A stretch of 64,000 bases of DNA from Clostridia bacterium (GCA_017472225.1 JAFUQS010000072.1:1-64000); one strand, 5' to 3'; counted from the stretch's first letter, positions 27,596-36,682 are shown. Notes: generated by a model from the letters alone, not told the origin. Program-made: numbers and translations.

Positions 27596-27630
27596 TTAAG
27601 GCTGTACCGCAAAAGCGGTACAGCCTTTTT
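27596..27630. terminator. Terminator downstream of the MFS/queT side
   Basis: AAGGCTGTACCGC and GCGGTACAGCCTT form a perfect 13-bp stem with an AAAA/TTTT loop. T-runs on both strands let it end transcription from either side. Confidence 0.85.
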
Positions 27631-27643
27631 GCTATATTCTGCA

Positions 27644-29014
27644 TCAGTTCTCTTCAACCTTGAAGCCTTTTTTAACAAGGAAGAAAAGCGGTACGAAAAC
27701 TAAAAGTGCAATAACTGCGCTGTAAAGGAACATACTCTCTGAGGGTACAATTGTTTCAACGCCGTATTCATTCATATAAGTTACAGCGGAATTACGGCAG
27801 GCAATGTCACCGATAACAGGTCCTACTACCATAGGAATGAGAACAACGAAAATCATTCTGATACCCTGGAAAAGGCCCGCCTTACCAACAGGAATAAAGT
27901 CCTTGATTGATGCATTGAGCTGAACTGTGAGAACAATGTATCCGATAAATGTAGGTGCAACACCGATGAGAACACCGACGATGTTTGTGGTTGTTGAAAG
28001 AATGAAAAGACCAACTACAAGACAGGCTACACCCGCAAAAAGTGCTGCCGCCTTATTTTTGTTTGCAACCTTCATCAGCACAACAATACCAGCCACAAGA
28101 GCTGCAACGGCAAGAACTGCCGGCACAAGAACACCTGCGGAAATCAAATTGACGCCCTCATTTGCAGGAAGAATCACATACTGAAGATAAACAAAAAGAT
28201 AAGGGAAGAACACCTGGAAAGCTACGCTGAAAAAGCAGACTGATGCAAGGGTGAGATAAAGCCTTGAATTTTCCTTGATAACTGAAGGTCTGAAGCCGTA
28301 GAAAAGGTCACTCCAATAATTAGAATCAGAAGAAGCTTCAACTTTAGTTTCCGGGTCCTGCAAAAGGAAAAGACCGAGGACACCGCAAACGGTAACAATT
28401 GCACCAAGACCAAGGAAAAATGCTGAATAAGTAACTGTACCGGACTGAGCAAGTGTGCCCACGCCCATAACTGCGCCCATTGCAACAAAGCCGATAAGCA
28501 TAAGGGCAGTTTCAACCTGTGGTCTTGTTTTCGGTGTTGTAACATCTGTTACCCATGCATTGAAAGCAGAGTCGTTACTTGTTGAGCCCATAAAGGTCAT
28601 AAGCATATCCATAAGTATAACAGCCCAAACGGTAAATGTGAGAATTTTCACTTCATCTGTAAGTCCGAATACAGCGGCGATATTATCTCTTGAAATAAGA
28701 CCGAAGGCAGCAGTAATAACACCCCACACAATATAACCGACAGAGATGAAAACCTTACGTTTTCTCATTTTGTCGCTGAGAGTACCCATAATAAAGGTGG
28801 TCACAACTGCGGTGATGGCTGAAAGTGCCACCATACGGCTGATTGCCGTTGTGGGAGCCATTGTGCCAGCAATAGCTTCGGCAGAGGCACCTGTGTAAAT
28901 TGAATTGTAAAGGAAGGTGTTGAAATACATATTTTCAACATTCCATGCAACGCCACCCATGAAGCTGAACAAAAGTATGTTCACCCACAGGCGTTTTGAA
29001 AGCTTGTTTTCCAT
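27644..29014 (-). CDS. MFS transporter, SLC45/GPH-like sugar permease
   Basis: The 456-residue protein has about 12 transmembrane helices. The N-terminal part (GGVAWNVENMYFNTFLYN) and the loop GTLSDKMRKRKVFI after the second helix resemble the SLC45 and glycoside-pentoside-hexuronide transporters. STSNDSAFNAWVTDVTTPKTR after the fourth helix is similar to members in other gut Clostridia. The substrate is probably a sugar or glycoside, but nothing in the neighbourhood shows which. AAGGAG lies 9 bases before ATG 29014. Confidence 0.75.
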   Translation of the reverse strand: MENKLSKRLWVNILLFSFMGGVAWNVENMYFNTFLYNSIYTGASAEAIAGTMAPTTAISRMVALSAITAVVTTFIMGTLSDKMRKRKVFISVGYIVWGVITAAFGLISRDNIAAVFGLTDEVKILTFTVWAVILMDMLMTFMGSTSNDSAFNAWVTDVTTPKTRPQVETALMLIGFVAMGAVMGVGTLAQSGTVTYSAFFLGLGAIVTVCGVLGLFLLQDPETKVEASSDSNYWSDLFYGFRPSVIKENSRLYLTLASVCFFSVAFQVFFPYLFVYLQYVILPANEGVNLISAGVLVPAVLAVAALVAGIVVLMKVANKNKAAALFAGVACLVVGLFILSTTTNIVGVLIGVAPTFIGYIVLTVQLNASIKDFIPVGKAGLFQGIRMIFVVLIPMVVGPVIGDIACRNSAVTYMNEYGVETIVPSESMFLYSAVIALLVFVPLFFLVKKGFKVEEN

Positions 29015-29094
29015 AATTAACTTTCTCCTTATTGATAAAATAAAATAAAATATTGCTCCACTTATTATAGCAGAGCAATGTAAATTTTTAAATA

Positions 29095-29622
29095 CTAAAA
29101 CAGATATTTTTCTAATTTTTTATTTTTTATTACCTTAAACAGCATGAGACCGAGTGTGAACAACACACCGATTTCCCCCAAGGCTACACACACTGCCTGA
29201 ATCAGAAATGAACTGAAATGAAAAGCACCCTCAATGAAGAAAATTTCAATTTCAAGTCCGATTATCACTCCGTTGAAAATTGCAGGCATAATCATTGAAA
29301 GAAAAGGCACACCCTTAAAGGTGACATTTCTCAGCTTATGCATTGAAATCACCGCAAGAAGTGTTGCAAGTGAGCCTAAAAGCATATCAATCGGCAAGGC
29401 TCCCACGGAAATAAGATTTGCAATGAAGCACCCGACGGTAAGACCAGGAATAGCCGACGGAGTGAACAGCGCAAGAATTGTCAACGCCTCCGAAGCTCTG
29501 AACTGAACTGCCATTGAAGCACTGTTCGGGAAAATTACCGTCTGGGCATAGGTAAGTGCAACATAAAGCGCAGCGATAACTGCACCCACCGCCATTTTGC
29601 GAGTTCTTTTTGAAGTATTCAT
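29095..29622 (-). CDS. queT: QueT-type queuosine-precursor transporter (ECF S component)
   Basis: The 175-residue membrane protein has the QueT (COG4708/DUF988) features: an N-terminal AVGAVIAALYVALTY, MAVQFRASEALTILALFTPSAIPG, LTVGCFIANLI, and five to six helices. QueT proteins import preQ0/preQ1 with an energy-coupling module, letting the cell make queuosine in tRNA without de novo precursor synthesis. A structured leader with an A-rich tail ending at the Shine-Dalgarno sequence supports preQ1 control. GGAG lies 8 bases before ATG 29622. Confidence 0.85.
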   Translation of the reverse strand: MNTSKRTRKMAVGAVIAALYVALTYAQTVIFPNSASMAVQFRASEALTILALFTPSAIPGLTVGCFIANLISVGALPIDMLLGSLATLLAVISMHKLRNVTFKGVPFLSMIMPAIFNGVIIGLEIEIFFIEGAFHFSSFLIQAVCVALGEIGVLFTLGLMLFKVIKNKKLEKYLF

Positions 29623-29721
29623 TTTTTCGCTCCTTTAGTTTTGATTTTAAACCATTGGTAAGGTTTAGGTCAGGAAGGTTTCGAACTGACCGCCAAAGCA
29701 TGCCTGTGCATTTTTTTGACA
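29623..29721 (-). promoter_or_regulatory. Candidate preQ1 riboswitch in the queT leader
   Basis: The leader (about 99 bases) contains a stem GGTCAG/CTGACC with a 12-base loop holding AACCTTC, then TAAACC-N8-GGTTTA, and an A-rich tail AAAATCAAAACTAAAGGAG that runs into the Shine-Dalgarno site. An A-rich tail after a hairpin, pairing back with CC bases of a loop, is the hallmark of preQ1 pseudoknot riboswitches. The class (I, II or III) cannot be settled by eye. Confidence 0.55.
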
Positions 29722-29727
29722 AAGGGT

Positions 29728-29756
29728 ATTATATAACAACTTTTTCCCGATTTCAA
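29728..29756 (-). promoter_or_regulatory. Promoter of queT
   Basis: The minus strand has TTGAAA (29751-29756), 17 bases and TATAAT (29728-29733), located over the last codons of glmM. It gives queT its own start about 99 bases upstream. Confidence 0.75.
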
Positions 29757-31147
29757 GACCCCGGAAGGAAATACTCCGACTTCTCAATTGCTTTTGCAAC
29801 CTTCATGGCACACTCACGGCAAAGAGCTTCGTCTGAGCATTCAACCATAACCCTTATAACAGGCTCAGTGCCCGATTCACGAAGCAGAATTCTCCCTTTG
29901 CCCGAAAGCTTCTTCTCTGCTTTTTCATATTCCGTGGCTATATTTTTGTCACTCACTGCCATTTTTTTATCGCTGACCCGTACATTAACAAGTGTCTGCG
30001 GATACACTGTGAAGCCTGATGTCAGCTCACTGAGCTTCATCTTTTTTGAGAGCATAACCTCCATTACCTTCAATTCAGTTAAAATGCCGTCACCCGTTGT
30101 GGCATACCGTGAAAAGATGATGTGTCCCGATTGCTCTCCGCCGAGAACACAACCTTCTTTCATCATATAATCGTGAACATATTTATCGCCCACCTGAGTT
30201 TGTGCATAAGCGATGCCGAGCTCATCAAAAGCCTTATATAAGCCGAGGTTGGACATTACGGTTGTTACAACGGTATTGTTCTTCAGCTCCCCTCTTTCCT
30301 TCATGTATTTGCCGCAGATATACAAAATAGCATCGCCGTCAACTACATTCCCCTTTTCATCAACAGCAATACATCGGTCTGCGTCACCGTCAAAAGCAAA
30401 GCCGACATCGAGGCTCCTTTCTTTAACAAGGCTACAGAGCCTTTCAATGTGGGTTGAGCCGATATTTTCGTTTATATTTGTGCCGTCAGGCTCATTACCT
30501 ATTATAAAGGTTGAAGCACCCAACGCCTCAAAAACATTTCTTGCAAGATTCCATGAGCTGCCGTTTGCACAATCAAGCCCTACCTTCACATCCCTGAAGG
30601 AATACATTCCAAGTGAAATAAGATAACCGAGATATCTGTTTCTGCCTGAAACATAATCCACGCTTTTGCCGATTTCATCTTTTCCCGCAAAGGGAATTTC
30701 TGTTATTTTTCCCCCCGATGCAGTCACTTCACCGTCAAGACAAGCTTCAACAAGCTCAATTACCTCATCTTCCATTTTTTCTCCCTTAGAATTAAGAAGC
30801 TTTATTCCGTTGTCATAAAAGGGATTGTGACTTGCAGAAATCATAATTCCGCAATCAAATTCATCCGTTCTCGTTACCCATGCCGTACACGGTGTTGTTG
30901 TGACGTGAAGAAGATAAGCATCTGCACCCGAGGAAACCACTCCGCCTGCAAGAATATATTCAAACATATAGCTTGACCTTCTTGTATCCTTGCCTATAAC
31001 AATTTTTGCCCTGCCGTTTTTATTTCCCGATTTTCTTTTTTCGCTGTAATACCACCCGAGAAACCTACCGATTTTATAGGCATGGTCAACAGTGAGGACC
31101 TTGTTAGCTTCCCCACGGAAGCCGTCTGTACCAAAATATCTGCCCAT
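29753..31147 (-). CDS. glmM: Phosphoglucosamine mutase
   Basis: The 464-residue protein has the hallmarks of GlmM: RYFGTDGFRGEAN at the N-terminus, the active-site serine loop MISASHNPFYDNGIK, the metal loop FDGDADRCIAVD, GGEQSGH and the phosphate-binding RESGTEPVIRVM. It converts glucosamine 6-phosphate to glucosamine 1-phosphate for UDP-GlcNAc and peptidoglycan. ATG 31147 follows AAGGAG. It starts 1 base after the stop of the LbH acyltransferase gene, so both are in one operon. Confidence 0.95.
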   Translation of the reverse strand: MGRYFGTDGFRGEANKVLTVDHAYKIGRFLGWYYSEKRKSGNKNGRAKIVIGKDTRRSSYMFEYILAGGVVSSGADAYLLHVTTTPCTAWVTRTDEFDCGIMISASHNPFYDNGIKLLNSKGEKMEDEVIELVEACLDGEVTASGGKITEIPFAGKDEIGKSVDYVSGRNRYLGYLISLGMYSFRDVKVGLDCANGSSWNLARNVFEALGASTFIIGNEPDGTNINENIGSTHIERLCSLVKERSLDVGFAFDGDADRCIAVDEKGNVVDGDAILYICGKYMKERGELKNNTVVTTVMSNLGLYKAFDELGIAYAQTQVGDKYVHDYMMKEGCVLGGEQSGHIIFSRYATTGDGILTELKVMEVMLSKKMKLSELTSGFTVYPQTLVNVRVSDKKMAVSDKNIATEYEKAEKKLSGKGRILLRESGTEPVIRVMVECSDEALCRECAMKVAKAIEKSEYFLPGS

Positions 31148-31148
31148 C

Positions 31149-31814
31149 TCATTCACTCCTTTTTTCAACAATTTTATCTGCAGCCTTATAAATACTGTTT
31201 TCCTTCACCGTACCCCTGACCGAGGACAAGGGATAAACAACACTGTTTTTTCCGATTACCGTTCCCGGATTCAGAACACTGTTGCAGCCGATTTCGGCAT
31301 TATCACCGATTATGGCACCAAATTTGCGAAGACCCGTTTCAATCTTTTCACCGTCACATCGCACCGCAACATTGGTTTTGTCACTTTTTACATTGGAGGT
31401 AACCGCACCTGCGCCAAGGTGAGCCTTATAGCCTAAAATACTGTCACCGACATAGTTATAATGAGGCACCTGAACACCGTCGAAAAGAATTGAATTCTTC
31501 ACCTCGGTTGAATTTCCGACAACACAATCTTTGCCGATGAGAACTGAGCCCCTTATAAAAGCCCCCTGCCTGATTTCTGCGCCCTCACATATAATTGCGG
31601 GAGCAGCGATATAAGCTGACGGAGAAATAAGGGCTTTTTTGTGCACCCACACCATGGAGGAAACCTCGTCATACTCTTCCTCAGGAAGGTCTTTTCCGAT
31701 TTTTCTGATAATTTCTGTTATGGCTTCAAGAACAAACCAAGGAAAATTGAATCTTGAAAGATATTCACCGGCAAGAGTTTTATCCAAAGAAAAAAGATCT
31801 TTTGTTTTAAGCAT
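31149..31814 (-). CDS. Left-handed beta-helix acyltransferase/GlmU C-terminal-like protein
   Basis: The 221-residue protein consists mainly of hexapeptide repeats (ISPSAYIAAPAIICEGAEI, AFIRGSVLIGKDCVVGNST, NPGTVIGKNSVVYPLSSVRG) forming a left-handed beta-helix, with a helical N-terminus of about 65 residues. Sugar-nucleotide acetyltransferases such as the GlmU C-terminal domain share this fold, but the uridylyltransferase domain is absent. Being directly upstream of glmM fits a role in amino-sugar phosphate metabolism. The exact substrate is uncertain. Confidence 0.75.
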   Translation of the reverse strand: MLKTKDLFSLDKTLAGEYLSRFNFPWFVLEAITEIIRKIGKDLPEEEYDEVSSMVWVHKKALISPSAYIAAPAIICEGAEIRQGAFIRGSVLIGKDCVVGNSTEVKNSILFDGVQVPHYNYVGDSILGYKAHLGAGAVTSNVKSDKTNVAVRCDGEKIETGLRKFGAIIGDNAEIGCNSVLNPGTVIGKNSVVYPLSSVRGTVKENSIYKAADKIVEKRSE

Positions 31815-31845
31815 CGGGCAGCTCCTTTAAAGATTTTTTGTATAT

Positions 31846-31892
31846 AAAAATACTACTCCGAATTTTGTGCTTTTATTCGGAGTAGTATTCAT
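31846..31892. terminator. Bidirectional hairpin between operons
   Basis: AATACTACTCCGAA and TTCGGAGTAGTATT form a perfect 14-bp stem with a 13-base T-rich loop, between the hydrolase stop and the LbH gene start. Confidence 0.75.
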
Positions 31893-31913
31893 TATTTTTC
31901 TTTTTTGTTTGGT

Positions 31914-32834
31914 TTATTTGCAAATTGCGATTGTGGGAAGAGTCTTTTCTGCCACAAGCTGAGGATTATATTCCATCATCATGTGACCACCCTTTTCACA
32001 TTCATATGTCACGGTATCTTCGCCGAGAGCATCAATGATTTGTGCAAGATTATCGGCAGAAGCTACCTTATCCTCCTTGGCAGTGATTACAACAGCAGGA
32101 ATATTGAGCTCTGACACCTTCTGAAAATCAACAGGTCTTGCATGGCTTGTCATAATAGCAATACCTTCACCTGTGCCTTCAAGTGACAACGGTGCTGAAA
32201 TTCTTGAAAGGTCATATTCCTTTGCATATTCACTGTCGCTGAAGCTCATTTCAACAAGCATTCTCACAACAAAAGGAAGCTTAAGTGCAATTTTAAGAAT
32301 CAATGTGTACATAGCCGACATGATGGTTGATGAGATTGACTTTACCATATCAGGCATTTCTGCAACCGATTGAGGAGCAAAAAGAACAAGGCCCGTAAAG
32401 GTTTCGGGATGGTCTGTTGCAAGGTTAAGTGCAATTCCGCCGCCCATTGAGTGTCCGCCGACAATCCATGTTCCGCCAAGCTCTTCCACAAGGTCATAGA
32501 TGAGACTTTCCCTGTCCACAAGGGTCATATCCTTGGTTTCTCTTGAAGAATAACCGAAATTGGGAGCGTCAACGGTTACAACCTCATAGCCTGCTTCCAT
32601 ATATTCCTGAGCAATACCCTCAAGTGAAGCAGTTGAAAGGCAGAAGCCGTGAACAAGAAGAATCCTGTTTTTAGGTATGCCTTCGGGCTTGTAGGTTCTG
32701 TAGTGAAGTGTGTATTCACCGGTGGTGAAAAATTCACTGTTTTCGAAGGGCTTTTCATTTGTTGCTGCAAAAGCAACGGTTGCAACAGAAAATGCCATGA
32801 TGATTGCCAAAAGAATTGATAATGCTTTTTTCAT
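31914..32834 (-). CDS. Secreted alpha/beta hydrolase
   Basis: The 306-residue protein has a signal peptide (MKKALSILLAIIMAFSVATVAFA) and an alpha/beta hydrolase domain: oxyanion region LLVHGFCLS, nucleophile elbow GHSMGGG with Ser near residue 139, an acid in VITAKEDKVAS and His in CEKGGHMMMEYN. It is likely an extracytoplasmic esterase, lipase or thioesterase. It stands directly downstream of the large MFS-like gene on the same strand, only 30 bases apart, so the two may work on the same compound. Confidence 0.8.
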   Translation of the reverse strand: MKKALSILLAIIMAFSVATVAFAATNEKPFENSEFFTTGEYTLHYRTYKPEGIPKNRILLVHGFCLSTASLEGIAQEYMEAGYEVVTVDAPNFGYSSRETKDMTLVDRESLIYDLVEELGGTWIVGGHSMGGGIALNLATDHPETFTGLVLFAPQSVAEMPDMVKSISSTIMSAMYTLILKIALKLPFVVRMLVEMSFSDSEYAKEYDLSRISAPLSLEGTGEGIAIMTSHARPVDFQKVSELNIPAVVITAKEDKVASADNLAQIIDALGEDTVTYECEKGGHMMMEYNPQLVAEKTLPTIAICK

Positions 32835-32864
32835 AATGATGTTTCCTTTCTTCTTATATTAAAA

Positions 32865-35012
32865 TTATGCCTGAGCATTTTTCTTTTCAAGATAAAGTTC
32901 TTCAATTTCAGCATATCTGCTGTAATTATCTGCTTGCTCAATAAGATTTTTTGCATTCACATAGGGTGATACAGCTCTGTTATAAAGTGAAAGTGCCTTT
33001 GTGTATGCTCTGAGATTCCGTCTTGCCTGAATGGATTCAGCAAGGGAATGGGTTTCTCTTTCCTGAATTTCCTGCTTGATTCTCTCGTCAGGCTCAGTGA
33101 TATTGCCGTATTTTGCAACAAGTGAGCCTGCCTTCAGGCACATTCTTGCACTTTTGATTTCATCAGAACGGATTTCTTTTTCTTCCTTGTTATTTTTCGG
33201 CAGCTTCTTAGCCTCAATAAGGTCATTGCGGGCTTCCTCATGAAGTGAAATTTCACCCTCTGCAAACACCCTTCTTGCTCGTTCAAGCTGTTTACGATAG
33301 CGCAGAGTTGAAAATTTGTTGAGCTCCTCAAGAACAATCGGTGTTGTTTCAACATCAATATTATACTGCACCGCAGCTTTGATTTCCCGTTTTGCCGCCT
33401 CAATTGCCTCATTACGGAGTTTTTTCTCCTCCGGAGTGGATTTAGGTAATTTTTTTGCCTTCTTGAGCAGATTTTTATCAACGGCTATTTTTTCTTTGTT
33501 TTCAAGCTCCTTGGAAAGATTGATGATTTCCATTGCAGAAATAAGCTCATCCTCCTCCAATTCGCCAAGGCCGAAATTTTCAAACATGGTTCTTATTTTC
33601 AGAACCTTGATATAACCGTAATGCTTCGTTTCAGTCAGGTCATAGAACAGATACGGAATAAGATTAAGTACGGCGCCGACAACAGAGCAGATGACAAGCA
33701 CCTCAAAAAGATTGTTTCTCATTATGTCATCATAAAGAACGCTGTAGTCCTCCTTGAGTCCCATTCTCTCATAAATAAACGGAAGAACAAGGCCTGTGAA
33801 CAGCTCAATAAAGGTGCCTATGAGTGCCAAGGGAGCAAAAAGTCCGTCAATCCTGACACCGGTTTTCCATTGGTGATAGTCTCTCATGTCTCCGTTTATG
33901 CTCGGCAGATAAATATTGCTGAGAACATTGACAAAATTATTCACATAAAGCAGTACACAGAGAAGAAGAAGATTCTCAAACATAAAATACATACTGATGA
34001 AAATCAGAACATTTATAATATTGCAGGAAATAAGAAGATTTCTTTTACCTATTTTTCTGATGAGAACCGGAGCCGCCAGCATTGACCACAGAGCTGCATT
34101 TGCCAGAATTGTGTTCGCCGTTCCGAGAAGTGCCTGCTTTTCTCCACCGTTGGCATAAACAAAGGACCAACTGAGAATAACCTTGTACGAGCCTTCAAGA
34201 AAGCCTATCCAGCTTGCAACATTGATAATCCAGAAATATTTATTTTTTGCCACCTCTCGCATGGCATCAATAATGCCGATGTGTTCAAGCTTCTTTTTGG
34301 GAAGAATAAGCCTTTCCTTGACCCTCGAATAAAAGACTGTGTTTATAACAAGTCCGATAACGGTAAAAATCGGATAAATAACTCTATAGGTCCAGATATT
34401 ATTCATTCCGAAGGTGAGACCTGCAACCGTGGGAATGAGGAAATTGGTTATACTCGGTGCATTTGAATAAATAACCTGAACAATGCCCATAACCGTTGAA
34501 CGCTCATTTGTGTTTGGTGTGATAATGAGCCTCAGGGTCTGAAAGCTTTCGTTATAATAGCTTGTGAAAAACTGCAAAATAACATACATAAACCAGACAA
34601 CAACAGCCTTGGTTGTGTAATTCCACAGTTCAAAGGGCAGAAAAACAAAAATCATTGAAAGAATAACTATCGGGAATGAGGTCATTCTTAAAAACGGCAA
34701 AAATTTTCCGCCTTTGAAATTATGATTATCAAAATGCCATGCCCTGAAAATTCCTATAGGCATACCGATAATATTTGCAGCGGTGAGCATAATCTGCAGA
34801 TGAACCGGCTCAAGACCGATTGCCGCACCGACAAGGAAGTTATTGGCGCTGAGCGCAACCTGAGTTGCAAGAAGTGTTACCCACTGTGAACCGAAGCCCG
34901 CAATTCCCAGATCCTTGATTTCTCTGTAAGGGATATAATTCCCCTTAGGCGGAACAGACCAATATTTTTTTGCAGTGGAAATAAACTCCGATGCTTTTCG
35001 TGAAAGCTTCAT
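32865..35012 (-). CDS. MFS (GPH-like) transporter with a long cytoplasmic helical C-terminus
   Basis: The first roughly 460 residues are about 12 transmembrane helices of the MFS_2/GPH type (GFGSQWVTLLATQVALSANNF, INGDMRDYHQWKTGVRIDG). The remaining 250 residues are charged and helix-forming, rich in Lys/Glu and Arg (KKLPKSTPEEKKLRNEAIEA and a second similar unit KKLPKNNKEEKEIRSDEIKS), with two related segments suggesting an internal duplication. At 715 residues it is much longer than usual transporters. The substrate is unknown; a secreted hydrolase follows in the same direction. Confidence 0.75.
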   Translation of the reverse strand: MKLSRKASEFISTAKKYWSVPPKGNYIPYREIKDLGIAGFGSQWVTLLATQVALSANNFLVGAAIGLEPVHLQIMLTAANIIGMPIGIFRAWHFDNHNFKGGKFLPFLRMTSFPIVILSMIFVFLPFELWNYTTKAVVVWFMYVILQFFTSYYNESFQTLRLIITPNTNERSTVMGIVQVIYSNAPSITNFLIPTVAGLTFGMNNIWTYRVIYPIFTVIGLVINTVFYSRVKERLILPKKKLEHIGIIDAMREVAKNKYFWIINVASWIGFLEGSYKVILSWSFVYANGGEKQALLGTANTILANAALWSMLAAPVLIRKIGKRNLLISCNIINVLIFISMYFMFENLLLLCVLLYVNNFVNVLSNIYLPSINGDMRDYHQWKTGVRIDGLFAPLALIGTFIELFTGLVLPFIYERMGLKEDYSVLYDDIMRNNLFEVLVICSVVGAVLNLIPYLFYDLTETKHYGYIKVLKIRTMFENFGLGELEEDELISAMEIINLSKELENKEKIAVDKNLLKKAKKLPKSTPEEKKLRNEAIEAAKREIKAAVQYNIDVETTPIVLEELNKFSTLRYRKQLERARRVFAEGEISLHEEARNDLIEAKKLPKNNKEEKEIRSDEIKSARMCLKAGSLVAKYGNITEPDERIKQEIQERETHSLAESIQARRNLRAYTKALSLYNRAVSPYVNAKNLIEQADNYSRYAEIEELYLEKKNAQA

Positions 35013-35087
35013 GTTTTACCCTCCGTGAATTCATCATCCTGATTTTATTATAGCAGTACCGGAAGAGGAATACAAGAAAAAGATGAA

Positions 35088-35124
35088 AAAAGAGCTGCAA
35101 AAACTTTCGTTTTTACAGCTCCGA
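35088..35124 (-). terminator. Terminator of the zinc-ribbon protein gene
   Basis: GAGCTG and CAGCTC with A/T-rich inner pairs form a hairpin around CTTTCG; on the minus strand it is followed by CTTTTTTC. Confidence 0.65.
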
Positions 35125-35141
35125 AGAAATTCGGTTTTAAA

Positions 35142-35681
35142 TTACATATATGCTACCATGAATAATTTGAGGCAAACAAGTGCGAGACCGATACAAGCAC
35201 CGATACCTGTTGAGTTGAGAATGGCAACTGCCTTTTCTTCATAGCCTGCAGCCTTTGCCTTCTTATAAGCCTTCTTATCAAGAAGAGCATAAACTACGAT
35301 AAGAACAAGAAATACGATTGAAGTTGTGCTCCACATGAAAGCTGCAAGACCAAGGAAAAGAGCAAGGAAAAGAGCTGTGAAGAACTTGAGTCCCTTAGAA
35401 GCCTTTGAAGCGTCCTTCTGCTTTTTAGCCTTCTTTTTCTTACCTGTGGGTTCTTCAACAGGAACGGGAGAAAAAGCAGGTGCTGCTGCAGGAGCAACAG
35501 GGGCTGCCACGGGAGCTTCTGCTGCTGCAGGTGCTGCCACAGGAGCCTGAGCTGCCTGAGAGAAAACATCATTTGACTGAGCAGGCTGGAATGCAGGTTC
35601 AGCATTTTCTACCTTCTGGCCGCAAATGAAGCAAAAATCTGAATTATCTTCGATTGAGTTACCGCAAAATTTACAAATCAT
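35142..35681 (-). CDS. Zinc-ribbon membrane protein with Ala/Pro-rich linker
   Basis: The 179-residue protein begins with a zinc ribbon, CKFCGNSIEDNSDFCFICG (CxxC-x12-CxxC), followed by an Ala/Pro/Val-rich linker (about residues 35-80), a Lys-rich stretch (GKKKKAKKQKDASKASKG) and three transmembrane helices. Such zinc_ribbon_2 proteins are common and poorly understood. AGGAGG lies upstream of ATG 35681. Function is unknown. Confidence 0.65.
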   Translation of the reverse strand: MICKFCGNSIEDNSDFCFICGQKVENAEPAFQPAQSNDVFSQAAQAPVAAPAAAEAPVAAPVAPAAAPAFSPVPVEEPTGKKKKAKKQKDASKASKGLKFFTALFLALFLGLAAFMWSTTSIVFLVLIVVYALLDKKAYKKAKAAGYEEKAVAILNSTGIGACIGLALVCLKLFMVAYM

Positions 35682-35935
35682 AAGTAAGTCCTCCTCAAAA
35701 CTTTGATTTTACATAATGATATGCGAATATTATATCATTAAAAATTTTCATTTACAATAGTTTAATTAAATAAAATATTTATTTTTAAGGGATTTTTTGC
35801 ATAATTTTGCCTGATTTTGTCAGTTAAGCCACAAGATGAACAGAAACAGTTTTCAGAATTACATTCTCATGAAGCTGCAAGAGAAGTATTTTTACGGCAC
35901 TGCTGTTAAAAATATAATCAGGGTGATTATAAAAT

Positions 35936-36286
35936 ATGTTCAGCATAAAGCTTTTACTTTCAGGACTCGGCATAGGAATTATAAATTCACTTTTCGGAGC
36001 CGGCGGAGGAATAATTGCAGTTCCCGTTCTGAAAAACGACGGATTGACACAAAAAAGCGCACAGGCATCGGCAATTGCAGTTATTCTTCCCCTTTCAATT
36101 ATCAGTATGTTTATTTATCTTTCAAAGGGATACTTCAGCTTGACCGACGGGATCCGGTATCTGCCGTTCGGTTTTATCGGAGCCGTCACCGGCACAAAAA
36201 TCATGGATAAGATTTCCAACAGGTTATTAAGTCTGATTTTTTCTTTTCTGCTGATTTATTCGGGAATACGCATGATTTTAAAATAA
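35936..36286 (+). CDS. N-terminal half of a TauE/SafE (TSUP) transporter as a separate protein
   Basis: The 116-residue membrane protein carries one TSUP repeat: GLGIGIINSLFGAGGGIIAVPVL, then FGFIGAVTGTKIMDKI and about four helices. Full TSUP permeases have two such repeats in one chain of about 250 residues. Here the second repeat is a separate gene starting 17 bases downstream. The two probably form a heterodimeric carrier for sulfite, sulfoacetate or another small anion. Both frames have their own starts and complete repeats, so a simple frameshift is not evident. Confidence 0.7.
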   Translation: MFSIKLLLSGLGIGIINSLFGAGGGIIAVPVLKNDGLTQKSAQASAIAVILPLSIISMFIYLSKGYFSLTDGIRYLPFGFIGAVTGTKIMDKISNRLLSLIFSFLLIYSGIRMILK

Positions 36287-36302
36287 GAGTGAGTGGTAAC
36301 AC

Positions 36303-36677
36303 ATGGCATTTTATATTATTCTTTCATCTTTTTTATCGGGTCTTCTTTGTTCCATGGGCTTTGGCGGAGGCACGGTTATGATTATTTTTCTCACCGGTGT
36401 CCTTTCCCTTGAACAAACAAGGGCGCAGGGAATCAACCTGATGTTTTTTATACCATGCGCTGTTTATTCGCTTATAATTTATGCCCGAAATAAGCTCATT
36501 GACAAAAGCAAGGTCATTCCCCTTGCCGTCGGTGGCGTAACAGGAATTGCAATCGGATATTTCCTTTTGCAAAGCATACCCGCCGAATATCTGTCAAAGC
36601 TTTTCGGCGGATTCGTTGTAATTTTAGGAGTGAAGCAGCTTTTCAGCTTAAAGAACAAAGCTGAAAAAAGAAAATAA
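36303..36677 (+). CDS. C-terminal half of a TauE/SafE (TSUP) transporter as a separate protein
   Basis: The 124-residue membrane protein carries the second TSUP repeat: SFLSGLLCSMGFGGGTVMIIFL, ARAQGINL-like RAQGINLMFFIP, VGGVTGIAIGYFLL and KLFGGFVVILGVKQLF. It follows the first half-gene by 17 bases and should pair with it. The glycine-rich GFGGG corresponds to AGGGG of the partner. The ribosome binding site is weak (GAGTGAGTGG), so translation may be coupled. Confidence 0.7.
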   Translation: MAFYIILSSFLSGLLCSMGFGGGTVMIIFLTGVLSLEQTRAQGINLMFFIPCAVYSLIIYARNKLIDKSKVIPLAVGGVTGIAIGYFLLQSIPAEYLSKLFGGFVVILGVKQLFSLKNKAEKRK

Positions 36678-36682
36678 AAAAT

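Noticed and set aside
29685..29710. tRNA T-arm-like sequence GGTTTCGAACTGACC on the + strand
   Set aside because: No acceptor, D or anticodon arms fit around it, and the same bases are explained by the hairpin in the queT leader on the other strand.
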